Of a stretch of DNA of 64,000 nucleotides, positions 1-7,444 are shown one piece after another (within the stretch, counting starts at the first letter, position 1; each line of letters starts with the position of its first letter). The notes under the pieces were generated by a model that made no database searches, had not been told where the DNA came from, and worked only from the letters and a program-made list of their open reading frames with translations. This DNA comes from Kitasatospora phosalacinea (GTDB lineage Bacteria > Actinomycetota > Actinomycetes > Streptomycetales > Streptomycetaceae): positions 1 to 64,000 of the forward strand of contig NZ_JNWZ01000035.1 in the NCBI RefSeq assembly GCF_000716545.1, read 5' to 3'. A program made the translations under genes and the position numbers.

Positions 1-31
1 CAAGTATTTCGCCGGCGAGACGAACTGGTGA
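1..31 (+). CDS. IS3 transposase orfA, C-terminal end (cut by window edge)
   Basis: Only the last nine codons are present, reading KYFAGETNW then TGA at 29-31. The reading frame is -1 relative to orfB. The stop overlaps the orfB GTG start in the four bases GTGA at 28-31, the usual IS3 layout in which OrfB is made by translational coupling or by programmed frameshifting into OrfAB. The DNA-binding helix-turn-helix of OrfA would lie upstream, outside the window. Confidence 0.7.
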   Translation, partial: KYFAGETNW

Positions 32-921
32 GCCGCTTCCAGTTCGTCCACGACCACCGGGACGCCTACGAGGTGAAGCGGCTGTGCCAGGTCCTGGACG
101 TCAACCGGTCCAGCTACTACAAGTGGCTGGACGGCGCCGACGCCAGAGCCGTCCGCCGACGCGAGGACCAGGTCCTGGCCGAAGAGATCCGCCGCATCCA
201 CGCCGACTCCGGTGGCGCCTACGGCTCGCCGAGGGTGACCGCGGAACTACATGAGACCGGAACCCGGGTCAACCACAAGCGGGTCGCCCGGGTCATGCGG
301 ACCTATTCCATCGTCGGCATCCGTCTGCGAAGAAGGATCCGCACCACCGTCCCGGACCCGGCCGTGACGGTCGTCCCAGACCTGTTCGAGCGGGACTTCA
401 CTGCCCCGGATCCGGGACGCAAGTACATGGGCGACATCACGTATCTGCCTCTGGCGGGCGGGGAGTTCCTCTACCTGGCGACCGTGCTGGACTGCTTCAG
501 CCGTAAGGTCGTGGGCTGGTCCATCGCCGACCACATGCGCACGACCCTGGTCGCTGACGCGCTGCGGATGGCGGCCGCGACCCGCGGCGGCCTGGACGGC
601 GCGGTGTTCCACTCCGACCACGGGGTGCAATGCGCCTCCCGGGCCTTCGCCGGCCTCTGCTCGGACCTGGGTGTCACCCGTTCGATGGGCGCGGTCGGCA
701 GCAGCGCGGACAACGCGGCCTGCGAGAGCTTCCACGCCTCCCTGAAACGCGAGACCCTTCAGGGCGCCCGGGACTATGGCGACCCGGCCACCTGCAGGAG
801 GACCGTCTTCGCCTGGCTGACCCGCTACAACACCCGCCGCCGGCACTCCGCCAACGGCCACCTCAGCCCGAACGAATACGAGCGACGACACCACACAGCT
901 AAACTCACGCTCGCCGCGTGA
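28..921 (+). CDS. IS3-family transposase OrfB (DDE integrase core)
   Basis: This 297-residue protein is the catalytic subunit of an IS3-type transposase, which cuts and joins the element ends through a circular intermediate. An N-terminal HTH_21-like segment (about residues 45-105) is followed by an RNase H-fold integrase core. The catalytic triad is complete: Asp136 in GDITYLP, Asp197 in HSDHG and Glu233 in ACESFHASLK, with the classical 35 residues between the second Asp and the Glu. Length is normal for the family. The start is a GTG overlapping the orfA stop. No frameshift or internal stop is seen, so the gene may still be active. It sits next to a toxin-antitoxin pair, a common neighbour of insertion sequences. 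Confidence 0.93.
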   Translation: MSRFQFVHDHRDAYEVKRLCQVLDVNRSSYYKWLDGADARAVRRREDQVLAEEIRRIHADSGGAYGSPRVTAELHETGTRVNHKRVARVMRTYSIVGIRLRRRIRTTVPDPAVTVVPDLFERDFTAPDPGRKYMGDITYLPLAGGEFLYLATVLDCFSRKVVGWSIADHMRTTLVADALRMAAATRGGLDGAVFHSDHGVQCASRAFAGLCSDLGVTRSMGAVGSSADNAACESFHASLKRETLQGARDYGDPATCRRTVFAWLTRYNTRRRHSANGHLSPNEYERRHHTAKLTLAA

Positions 922-978
922 CAACCAACCGCGTGTCCACCTTCAAGGGCGAAGGCCCCCGGGCCCGCATGGCATCGC

Positions 979-1011
979 TGTGCATCCGAGTCTCCGCGAA
1001 TCGGATGCACA
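979..1011. repeat. Perfect 11-bp inverted repeat downstream of the IS
   Basis: TGTGCATCCGA (979-989) and its exact complement TCGGATGCACA (1001-1011) flank an 11-base loop. The whole gap between orfB and vapC (922-1142) holds no convincing gene. This hairpin is the only structure I see in it. It could terminate convergent transcripts from orfB and vapC, though there is no T-run. Confidence 0.45.
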
Positions 1012-1142
1012 AGAGCATAGACCACGCCATCGGCAAGCCAAGTCCAGCCCCAAAGAACGATGTTCGCGCCATGAGGTGATGGGCCATCAGGACCGAATGC
1101 CGACATCGCACTGTGGAAGCCGAACGACTGGGTGCGAAGACG

Positions 1143-1535
1143 TCAGACGGGCTCGACCGCGATGCGGCGGTGGCACAGGCGGCGTAGATCATCGACATCG
1201 CTGGTCACCACGGTCACGTCGCCGTGTTCCGCGTGCGCGGTGGCTGCGAGCATCGCGTCGATGGCGTACTTGTGGCCGTGCAGCCCCTCAGCTGTCAGCA
1301 GCTTGCTCGCCGCCCGCGCGATCTCCTCCGTGACGGGCCTCACCTTGGCGAGGGAGACCGCATGGTCGAACGCCGCCTGCGGCACCTTGGGATCGCGCGC
1401 CTCCACCAGAGTGGCTGCGCTCGTCACCACCAGAAGATCCAGTGTGCGGGCGACGTCCAACCACACAGTCATGTCGCGGTGCCGCCGGGACAGCTTGGAG
1501 AGAGCCTCGCTGTCGAGAACGAGCGTGCCGCTCAC
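1143..1535 (-). CDS. vapC: VapC-type PIN-domain toxin
   Basis: This 130-residue PIN-domain protein is probably the ribonuclease toxin of a type II module. The acidic PIN residues are in place: Asp8 in TLVLDSEAL, Glu45 in ATLVEARD, Asp93 in KYAIDAMLAAT and Asp113 in VVTSDVDDL. A GTG start overlaps the stop of the upstream antitoxin in GTGA (1532-1535), which favours translational coupling. The gene reads toward the IS3 element. Family members cleave specific tRNA or rRNA; the target here is unknown. The frame is complete with no sign of decay. Confidence 0.88.
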   Translation of the reverse strand: MSGTLVLDSEALSKLSRRHRDMTVWLDVARTLDLLVVTSAATLVEARDPKVPQAAFDHAVSLAKVRPVTEEIARAASKLLTAEGLHGHKYAIDAMLAATAHAEHGDVTVVTSDVDDLRRLCHRRIAVEPV

Positions 1536-1813
1536 GCGGCGTCCGCCGGGGCGGAGTCTGCGCGATGAGCGGCATGGTGCGCACGGATGCGCTCGGCCCT
1601 GGCCGTCACCTCCGCCGGGTCCACCGGTCCGTGATCGGCTTCGGCGGCCTCGATGTACTCGTCGATGGCTTCGCGCTGGAGTTGCCGTTGCACGGCCTCC
1701 TCGATGTAGGAGGAGATGCCCTGCTTGCCGGCGCGGGCACGAATGGCTTCCAAGGTCTCGGCGCGCAGGGAGACGCTGGTGACTCGTGTCTTGCCGGAGC
1801 GCGGTGCAGTCAT
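1532..1813 (-). CDS. vapB: Ribbon-helix-helix antitoxin (VapB-like)
   Basis: This short antitoxin of about 93 residues has an N-terminal ribbon-helix-helix DNA-binding segment (VTSVSLRAETLEAIRARA), followed by an acidic, Ala-rich C-terminal tail expected to wrap the toxin. It should neutralise the PIN toxin and repress its own operon. I chose the ATG at 1813 because a -10-like TACAGT lies six bases upstream of it, which suggests a leaderless transcript. An in-frame ATG at 1831 would put that -10 inside the gene. It is divergent from the LLM oxidoreductase gene. Confidence 0.82.
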   Translation of the reverse strand: MTAPRSGKTRVTSVSLRAETLEAIRARAGKQGISSYIEEAVQRQLQREAIDEYIEAAEADHGPVDPAEVTARAERIRAHHAAHRADSAPADAA

Positions 1814-1819
1814 GGGAAA

Positions 1820-1849
1820 ACTGTAGTACATGGTGTGTGAGGATGTCGG
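1820..1849 (-). promoter_or_regulatory. Candidate leaderless promoter of vapBC
   Basis: On the minus strand, CCGACA (1844-1849) is separated by 18 bases from TACAGT (1820-1825), which lies six bases before the ATG at 1813. The spacing fits a housekeeping-sigma promoter whose transcript would start at or next to the start codon. The -35 match is partial (GACA of TTGACA). Confidence 0.4.
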
Positions 1850-1878
1850 CGGTCAGCCTTGCACGTAGGGTCGCCCGT

Positions 1879-2766
1879 ATGCGACTGAGCACGGTGATCC
1901 TCCCCATCCACCGGTGGAGCGAGGGGCAGCAGGTGTGGCGGCGGGCCGAGGAGTTCGGCTTCCACGCCGCCTACACGTACGACCACCTGAGCTGGCGGAG
2001 CTTCCGGGACGAGCCCTGGTTCGGGTCGGTCCCGACGCTGACGGCGGCGGCGTGCGCGACGGAGCGGATCAGGCTCGGGACGCTGGTGACCTCGCCGAAC
2101 TTCCGGCATCCGGTGACGCTGGCGAAGGAGTTGATCACGCTGGACGACGTGTCGGGCGGGCGGCTGACGCTGGGGATCGGGGCCGGCGGGGTCGGGTTCG
2201 ACGCGACGGCGATGGGGCAGGAGGCGTGGTCGGCGAAGGAGCGGGCGGCCCGGTTCGGGGAGTTCACGGGGCTGCTGGACGAGTTGCTGCGCAACGGCGC
2301 CACGACGCGGGAGGGGGAGTACTACTCGGCGGTGGAGGTGCGCAACGTTCCCGGTTGCGTGCAGTCGCCGCGGGTGCCGTTCTACGTGGCGGCGACGGGG
2401 CCGCGCGGGCTGCGGCTGGCGGCGGAGTACGGGCAGGGCTGGGTGACGTACGGGGATCCGCGCGGGCCGGCGGACGTGCCGGTGGAGCAGGCTCCCGAGG
2501 TGATCGCCCGGCAGATCGGGAAGCTGACGGCGGCCTGCGAGGCGGCCGGGCGGGACGTCGGCGAGCTGGAGAAGGTGCTGCTGCAGGGGTCGACGGCGGA
2601 GAAGCCGCTGCGGTCGGTGGACGCGTTCGTCGACTGGGCGGGCCGGTACCGGGAGTTGGGGATCACCGAGCTGGTGGTGCACTGGCCGGTTCCCGACTCG
2701 ATCTTCGAGAGCGACCTCGCCGTGTTCGAGAAGATCGCCACCGAGGGGTTGGCCCAGCTGGGGTGA
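1879..2766 (+). CDS. LLM class F420-dependent oxidoreductase
   Basis: This 295-residue luciferase-like monooxygenase-fold protein belongs to the actinobacterial F420-dependent branch and probably reduces or oxidises an unidentified small substrate. Visible family traits are the opening strand MRLSTVILPIHRW, the YDHLSW segment, the conserved IRLGTLVTSPNFRHPVTLAKE stretch spread over residues 60-80, and the LTLGIGAGG loop that shapes the flavin or F420 pocket. It is a single-domain TIM barrel of usual length. The ATG at 1879 follows AGGG and matches the family start; an upstream in-frame extension from 1786 overlaps the divergent antitoxin and is not conserved-looking. The neighbours do not reveal the substrate. 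Confidence 0.85.
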   Translation: MRLSTVILPIHRWSEGQQVWRRAEEFGFHAAYTYDHLSWRSFRDEPWFGSVPTLTAAACATERIRLGTLVTSPNFRHPVTLAKELITLDDVSGGRLTLGIGAGGVGFDATAMGQEAWSAKERAARFGEFTGLLDELLRNGATTREGEYYSAVEVRNVPGCVQSPRVPFYVAATGPRGLRLAAEYGQGWVTYGDPRGPADVPVEQAPEVIARQIGKLTAACEAAGRDVGELEKVLLQGSTAEKPLRSVDAFVDWAGRYRELGITELVVHWPVPDSIFESDLAVFEKIATEGLAQLG

Positions 2767-2771
2767 GGGAC

Positions 2772-2796
2772 GGGGCGGGGCGGGGCGGGGCGGGGC
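2772..2796 (+). repeat. Five tandem GGGGC repeats (G-quadruplex candidate)
   Basis: Directly after the oxidoreductase stop the plus strand carries five uninterrupted GGGGC units. Four or more G-tracts separated by single-base loops is an ideal parallel G-quadruplex pattern on DNA or on the readthrough RNA. The rest of the gap to 2904 shows no further structure beyond an ordinary GC-rich leader. Confidence 0.6.
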
Positions 2797-2904
2797 GGCG
2801 GATCGTCCGTCCGCGTTCTCCGGGAGTCCACGGCACCGACTCCGGGTGTTGGCCGGTGACTGGCACGCTCACCGACCAGATCCAGCCGTCCCGCAGGGAG
2901 TGCC

Positions 2905-3972
2905 ATGCGTTTCCGAGTCCCGTCCGCCGTCCCGCTGCTGGCGGTCGGCGTGGCCCTGGCCGGCGTCGTCACCACCGCCCCGGCCGCGTTCGCCGCGCCC
3001 GGGGCGCCGGGTGAGCGTCCGTCGTTCTGCGGCCACGACAACCGCAAGTCGCCGTTCTCGCAGTACCTGTGCGCCGAGCCGGGCCGGCTGCTGGACGTGC
3101 GGATCGGCGACGTGCACCCGACCCAGCCGTCGCTGGGCTACGACGAGGTGTACTACAAACTGGGCCGCTACACGCTGGGCAAGGACGCGGTGAACAAGAA
3201 GTTCAGCGACTGGTGCGAGGCGGACGGCCGGGTCGAGGCGGCCACGGTGCGGCCGGACGCGCGGCTGGACGACCCGTCCTCGTTCACCTGCGCGCTGCCG
3301 GTGGGCGGCGAGACCGCGGAGAGCACCGCCGCGATGAAGACCGTGGTGATCGGCCCCGGCGGGGAGCCGTTCCTGACCGACGGCCACCACACCCTGACCT
3401 CGTTCTACGAGACCCCGGACGGCGGCGCCGACCTGCACGTGCGGCTGCGGGTGCTGGCCAACCTGAGCACCCTGACCCGGAAGGACTTCTGGGCGCAGAT
3501 GCAGGCCCACAAGTGGGTGTACCTGAGCGACCCCGAGGGCAACCCCGTCAAGATCAACAAGCTGCCGACCTCGGTCGGACTGGCGAACTTCCAGGACGAC
3601 AGGTACCGCAGCCTGCTCTACTTCGGCCGCGACATCGGCTACACCCAGAACTCGGTGCCGTTCCAGGAGTTCTACTGGGGCAGCTGGATCCGCGACAGCT
3701 CCGGCGTCGACCTGTCCGGCTGGGACCGGAACGACCTGACCGGATACCTGGCCGCGGTCAAGTCCACCACCCAGGTGATGACCGCGCTGCCGAAGACCGC
3801 CCCGGTCGACAGCGGCTTCACCGCCGGTGACCTGGGCGCGCTGGACCGGTGGAACGCCGGGAAGGCCGCCGACAAGGGCGAGTTCGACAAGCTGAGCAAG
3901 CCGTACGCGGACGCCAAGCCGGGCAAGCTGGCGTACGCGCTGGAGTACAAGAAGGTCAACGGCCTTGGCTGA
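2905..3972 (+). CDS. Secreted ParB/Srx-fold (ParBc_2-like) protein
   Basis: This 355-residue protein starts with a Sec signal peptide (residues 1 to about 30, ending AAFAAPG). The mature part has the ParB/sulfiredoxin-type core seen in the PF08857 group: an N-terminal strand region (LLDVRIGDVHPTQPSLGYDEVYYKLGR), then the hallmark FLTDGHHTLTSFYE, where Asp-Gly-His-His would form the active pocket. These are chromosomal, exported relatives of ParB nucleases. Their reaction is unknown, and the family name does not imply a role in partitioning. Paired cysteines (FCGHD, YLCAE, DWCEAD, FTCALP) suggest disulfides outside the cell. It appears monocistronic. Confidence 0.82.
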   Translation: MRFRVPSAVPLLAVGVALAGVVTTAPAAFAAPGAPGERPSFCGHDNRKSPFSQYLCAEPGRLLDVRIGDVHPTQPSLGYDEVYYKLGRYTLGKDAVNKKFSDWCEADGRVEAATVRPDARLDDPSSFTCALPVGGETAESTAAMKTVVIGPGGEPFLTDGHHTLTSFYETPDGGADLHVRLRVLANLSTLTRKDFWAQMQAHKWVYLSDPEGNPVKINKLPTSVGLANFQDDRYRSLLYFGRDIGYTQNSVPFQEFYWGSWIRDSSGVDLSGWDRNDLTGYLAAVKSTTQVMTALPKTAPVDSGFTAGDLGALDRWNAGKAADKGEFDKLSKPYADAKPGKLAYALEYKKVNGLG

Positions 3973-4065
3973 CCAGTGAGTTGACGCCCGGTCGGGGACC
4001 GGTGCCGGTGGCGGCGCCGGGCCCCGACCGTCCTCCCGCGCCCGACCCGTCGCGACAGGTGTTCG

Positions 4066-4082
4066 ATACGGGGAGGGGGTAT
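4066..4082. promoter_or_regulatory. ATAC-N9-GTAT site upstream of DUF6153 gene
   Basis: ATACGGGGAGGGGGTAT lies ten bases before the GTG start. Its right half GGGGGTAT matches the half-site of CsoR-type copper repressor operators as I remember them. The left half has G instead of C, so the dyad is imperfect. It could equally serve as the Shine-Dalgarno region. Confidence 0.25.
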
Positions 4083-4091
4083 GGTGGGCGG

Positions 4092-4601
4092 GTGACGGAG
4101 CGGACGGCGCGGGCCACGGACCCGGCACCGGCCGGGCGGACGGCCGCCCGCTGGGCGGTGCTGTGCGCCCTGCTGCTCGGGCTGTTCCTGATGCACGGCA
4201 GCCCGGCGAGCGCCACCGGCTGCCACCCCGCGCGGCCGACGCCGGCCGACACGTCCACGAGCGCGCCCGCGAGCACGCCCGCAGGCACGCCCGCGAGCAC
4301 GCCGATGACCGCTCCGATGACCGCTCCGACGGCCGGGCGCGGCCACCACGGGGACGACCCCCACGGGGACGGCCGCCCGACCGCCACCGCGCCGGTGCGG
4401 CACGGGAGTCCGGCGTCCGCCTGCGTCTCCACCCAGGCCCGCGACCGGCTGCCGCTGCCCGCCCCGGGCGCGGCCCTGCCGGGCGTCCTTCCGCAGCCGC
4501 CGCTCGCGGGGCCGCCGTGCACCGGCGCGGAGCGGGGCGGCCGGGCACCGCCGGGCGGCGGGCGGGAACTGCTGATCCGGGTCTGCGTCGCCCGCCGGTG
4601 A
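4092..4601 (+). CDS. DUF6153-like small membrane protein
   Basis: This 169-residue protein has one membrane segment (WAVLCALLLGLFLMHGSPASA, about residues 18-38). The LFLMHG element is typical of actinobacterial DUF6153 proteins. The exported region is Pro/Thr/Ala-rich with a His/Asp cluster (GRGHHGDDPHGDG) and four scattered cysteines (TGCH, SACV, PPCT, RVCV). The function is unestablished. His, Cys and Met in the exported part and the Met-rich lipoprotein encoded next suggest handling of a soft metal such as copper. The GTG at 4092 is the only in-frame start before the membrane helix. Confidence 0.65.
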   Translation: MTERTARATDPAPAGRTAARWAVLCALLLGLFLMHGSPASATGCHPARPTPADTSTSAPASTPAGTPASTPMTAPMTAPTAGRGHHGDDPHGDGRPTATAPVRHGSPASACVSTQARDRLPLPAPGAALPGVLPQPPLAGPPCTGAERGGRAPPGGGRELLIRVCVARR

Positions 4602-4699
4602 GGGCGCCACCCGGCCCGGTCCGCACGTCCGCGGCCGGCCGGGCGCCGCGTCCTGTCCGCGACCGCGCATCCGCGCGCGCACCCCGGAGCGAACCCCCG

Positions 4700-5638
4700 A
4701 TGACCCGCACCACCACCACCCGCCGCCGCACCCTGCTCGCCGCCGCGGCCGCCGCGCTCTCCCTCGCACTGGCCGCCTGCGGCAGCGACGGCATGGACGG
4801 CATGGACCACGCCGCCTCCCCCACCGTCTCCGCCGCCCCCGGCCACGACACGGCCGGGACGAGCCACGACCCGGACGGCATGGACGGCATGGACGGCATG
4901 GAAGGCATGAACGGCACGGCCGGCACGGGCGGCAGCGCCGACGGCCTGGCCGCCGAGCGGGGCGGCTACCGGCTGGACGGCACGCTGTCCGGCACCGAGT
5001 ACCGGTTCACCGTGACCGGCCCGGACGGCGGGGCGCTGACCTCGTACCGGCCCGAGCAGACCGAGGAGATGCACTTCTACGCGATCCGCTCCGACCTGTC
5101 CGGCTTCCAGCACCTGCACCCGGTGATGTCCCCGGACGGCACCTGGACGGCCCCGCTGGCGGCCCTGCGGCCCGGCGACTGGCGGATGTACGCCTCCTTC
5201 GTCCCGGGCGCGGGCGCCGGCGCGGGCACCGGCCTGGTACTCAGCCGCACCGCGACGGTGCCCGGCCAGGACGCCCCGGTGCCGCTGCCGGCCGCCGCCG
5301 CGAGCACCACCGCGGACGGCTACACGGTGACCGTGTCGGGCGCCCCGAAGGCCGGCGCGCCCGGCGGGCTGACCGTCACGGTCGGCAAGGACGGGCAGCC
5401 GGTCACCGACCTGGAGCCGTACCTGGGGACGTACGCGCACCTGACCGCCTTCCACGCCGGCGACCAGGCGTTCGCGCACCTGCACCCGGAGGCGGAGGCC
5501 GCCGAGAACGCGGGCGGCGGCCCGACCCTGGCCTTCCACGCCGAACTGCCGCAGGCCGGCGACTGGCGGCTGTTCCTGCAGTTCCGGACCGGCGGCGCGC
5601 TGCACACCGCGGCGCTCACCCTGAACGTCGCGGCCTGA
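4700..5638 (+). CDS. Met/His-rich secreted lipoprotein, probable metal binder
   Basis: This 312-residue lipoprotein has a Tat-like or Sec N-terminus (TRRRTLLAAAAAALSLALAAC) with lipobox LAAC. After the lipid cysteine come Met-Asp-Gly repeats (GMDGMDHAA, then DGMDGMDGMEGMNG), which resemble methionine motifs used to bind Cu(I). The rest is two beta-rich halves, each with an HLHP motif (FQHLHPVM and FAHLHPEA) and a GDWR-type strand, suggesting an internal duplication. No catalytic motif is seen. The likely role is periplasmic-side copper binding or buffering together with the DUF6153 protein encoded 98 bases upstream. The metal assignment is inference from composition. Confidence 0.7.
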   Translation: MTRTTTTRRRTLLAAAAAALSLALAACGSDGMDGMDHAASPTVSAAPGHDTAGTSHDPDGMDGMDGMEGMNGTAGTGGSADGLAAERGGYRLDGTLSGTEYRFTVTGPDGGALTSYRPEQTEEMHFYAIRSDLSGFQHLHPVMSPDGTWTAPLAALRPGDWRMYASFVPGAGAGAGTGLVLSRTATVPGQDAPVPLPAAAASTTADGYTVTVSGAPKAGAPGGLTVTVGKDGQPVTDLEPYLGTYAHLTAFHAGDQAFAHLHPEAEAAENAGGGPTLAFHAELPQAGDWRLFLQFRTGGALHTAALTLNVAA

Positions 5639-5642
5639 CCGA

Positions 5643-5687
5643 CCGGGCGACCGGACCGTTCCGCACCGGACCGGTCCGGTCGCCCGG
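5643..5687 (+). terminator. Strong hairpin terminator after the lipoprotein gene
   Basis: A perfect 16-bp stem joins CCGGGCGACCGGACCG (5643-5658) to its complement (5672-5687) across a 13-base loop, five bases after the stop codon. A nested 16-bp palindrome ACCGGACCGGTCCGGT sits at 5665-5680. There is no T-run, which is common for terminators in these genomes. Confidence 0.7.
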
Positions 5688-5708
5688 CGGGTGCGCGAAG
5701 ATGGACGG

Positions 5709-6521
5709 ATGACCGCCTCCCCGCGCCCCCGCCTGATCGCCACCGACCTCGACGGCACGCTGCTGTGCTCCGGCGGCACGGTGACCGCCCGGACGGCCGC
5801 CGCACTGGCCGCCGCCGAGGCCGCCGGGGTGCAGGTGGTGTTCGTCACCGGGCGGCCGCCGCGCTGGATGCGGCACCTCGGCCCGCACATCGGCGGTCAC
5901 GGCGTGGCGATCTGCTCCAACGGCGGCGCGGTGGTCGACGTCCGGCGCGGCGAGCTGCTGGAGACCCACCCGATCGACCCGGCCGGGACGCTCACCGTGG
6001 TGGACCGGCTGCAGACCGAACTGCCCGGCACCGCCTTCGCGTTCGAGTTCCCCGGCGGCTTCGCCCGGGAGCCGGAGTACAACGTGGTGATGTGGGAGTC
6101 CGACCTGGAGCACCCGGTGGGCACCGCCGCCGAGCTGCTCGCCGCCGGGCGGATCGACGGCCTGTTCAAGCTGCTCGGCAAGCACCCCGACCTCTCCCCC
6201 GACGAGTTCCTGGGCCGGGCCCGGGCCGCCGTCGGCCCGCTCGCCGAGGTGACCCGCTCCAGCCCGATCCCGCTGGTGGAGATCAGCGCCCCCGGCGTCA
6301 CCAAGGCCAGCAGCCTGGCCCGCTGGTGCGCCCAGCAGGGCATCGGCGCCGACGAGGTGGTGGCCTTCGGCGACATGCCCAACGACCTGGAGATGCTCGC
6401 CTGGGCCGGCCAGTCCTACGCCGTCGCCAACGCCCACCCGCTGGTGCTCGCCGCCGTCGCGCGGCACACCGTCAGCAACGAGCAGGACGGCGTCGCGGCG
6501 GTCATCGAGTCCCTGCTCTGA
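5709..6521 (+). CDS. Cof-type HAD-superfamily hydrolase
   Basis: This 270-residue HAD IIB phosphatase probably dephosphorylates sugar phosphates or related metabolites. Motif I is LIATDLDGTLL with nucleophile and acid/base aspartates, motif II is the VTGRPP region, and motifs III/IV are the Lys before SLARW and GDMPNDLEML. A C2B cap lies between about residues 85 and 190. The ATG at 5709 puts motif I at the usual position; an upstream GTG at 5691 adds only six residues. The 3' end overlaps the convergent DUF72 gene by 20 bases. Confidence 0.88.
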   Translation: MTASPRPRLIATDLDGTLLCSGGTVTARTAAALAAAEAAGVQVVFVTGRPPRWMRHLGPHIGGHGVAICSNGGAVVDVRRGELLETHPIDPAGTLTVVDRLQTELPGTAFAFEFPGGFAREPEYNVVMWESDLEHPVGTAAELLAAGRIDGLFKLLGKHPDLSPDEFLGRARAAVGPLAEVTRSSPIPLVEISAPGVTKASSLARWCAQQGIGADEVVAFGDMPNDLEMLAWAGQSYAVANAHPLVLAAVARHTVSNEQDGVAAVIESLL

Positions 6522-7380
6522 CCACGTCCGGGTCGGTCCCCAGCAGGCCGGTCATCGTCTCGGCGGCCCGGACGGCGGCGTCGGCGCAGCAGTTGTTGAA
6601 GAGCACGTGCACCTCGCGGGCCCGCTCGGCCATCGCGCGGACGCGCTCCACCCAGGGGGCGAGCTCCTCGGGCGTGTAGTCGTGGCGGAAGCGGTCCTCC
6701 TTCGAGCCGGTGCCCCAGGCCGGGTTGCGGCCGTGCAGGCGGACCACCGCGAGGTCCGGGGAGGTGACCGGGGCGACCGGCGGCATGGAGGTGGGCAGGC
6801 CCTGGGCGGTGTCCACGGCCACCGCGGCCGCGTCCAGTTCGGCCAGCAGGGCGCGGGTGTCGGCGGCGAGGTCGGGCCGCCACCAGTCGGGGTGGCGGAA
6901 CTCCACCGCCAGCGGCCACCCGGCGGCGCGCTCCCGGCAGGCGCGCAGCAGCGCCCGGGCCGGGCCGCCCGGGGCCAGCCGCGGCGGGAACTGGAAGAGC
7001 AGGGCGCCGAGCCGGTCGGCCGCGCGCAGGGGTTCGAGGGCGCCGCTGAACCGGGCCCACACCTCGTCCAGCAGCCCCGGGTCGTCCCTCCGCGCCGCCC
7101 GCAGGTCGGCGGGCAGCGCGGCGGCCCGGGTGGGGTGGCCGGTGAGCAGCGAGAACGCCTTCACGTCGAAGCGGAAGCCGGCGGGCGTGCGCTCGGCCCA
7201 CAGGGTGCTGTTGCGGGTGCTGGGCAGCCCGTAGTACGTGGCGTCGACCTCGACCAGCGGGAACCTCGACGCGTAGTGGCGCAGCCTGCCCTCGGCGTCC
7301 CGGTGGCCCGCCGGGTACCAGCCACTGGCCACGAGCTCCTTGTCCGTCCAGGAGCACGCACCGACCCTGATCTCTCCCAT
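6502..7380 (-). CDS. DUF72 (YecE-like) family protein
   Basis: This 292-residue protein matches the DUF72 TIM-barrel family: opening MGEIRVGACSWTDKELV, then VEVDATYYGLPS, FRFDVKAFSLLTGHP, LLFQFPPRL and LAVEFRHPDWW. The family is widespread and its reaction is unknown. Members resemble divalent-metal TIM barrels related to endonuclease IV. Length is normal. It is convergent with the HAD gene, whose last 20 bases it overlaps, and nothing in the context specifies a function. Confidence 0.88.
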   Translation of the reverse strand: MGEIRVGACSWTDKELVASGWYPAGHRDAEGRLRHYASRFPLVEVDATYYGLPSTRNSTLWAERTPAGFRFDVKAFSLLTGHPTRAAALPADLRAARRDDPGLLDEVWARFSGALEPLRAADRLGALLFQFPPRLAPGGPARALLRACRERAAGWPLAVEFRHPDWWRPDLAADTRALLAELDAAAVAVDTAQGLPTSMPPVAPVTSPDLAVVRLHGRNPAWGTGSKEDRFRHDYTPEELAPWVERVRAMAERAREVHVLFNNCCADAAVRAAETMTGLLGTDPDVVRAGTR

Positions 7381-7444
7381 GCGCCGCGCCTTCCCCGTCC
7401 CGGCCCGGCGTAACGGCCGGGCCGCCGTCGTCGGAGCCGGCCGG

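Larger units (their letters stand above)
1..960 (+). mobile_element. IS3-family insertion sequence, 3' portion
   Basis: The window opens inside an IS3-family element: the last codons of orfA, a complete orfB transposase, and a short non-coding right end. The left end lies outside the window. The right boundary is approximate. The stretch starting TGTCCACCTTCAAGGG about 15 bases after the orfB stop has the character of an IS3 terminal repeat, but it cannot be proven without the left end. Confidence 0.75.

Noticed and set aside
2869..4926. 685-residue minus-strand open frame with MPSMP repeats
   Set aside because: It is antisense to the ParB/Srx-fold, DUF6153 and lipoprotein genes; the repeats mirror the MDGMD codons. 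It has no ribosome site and shadow-type composition.
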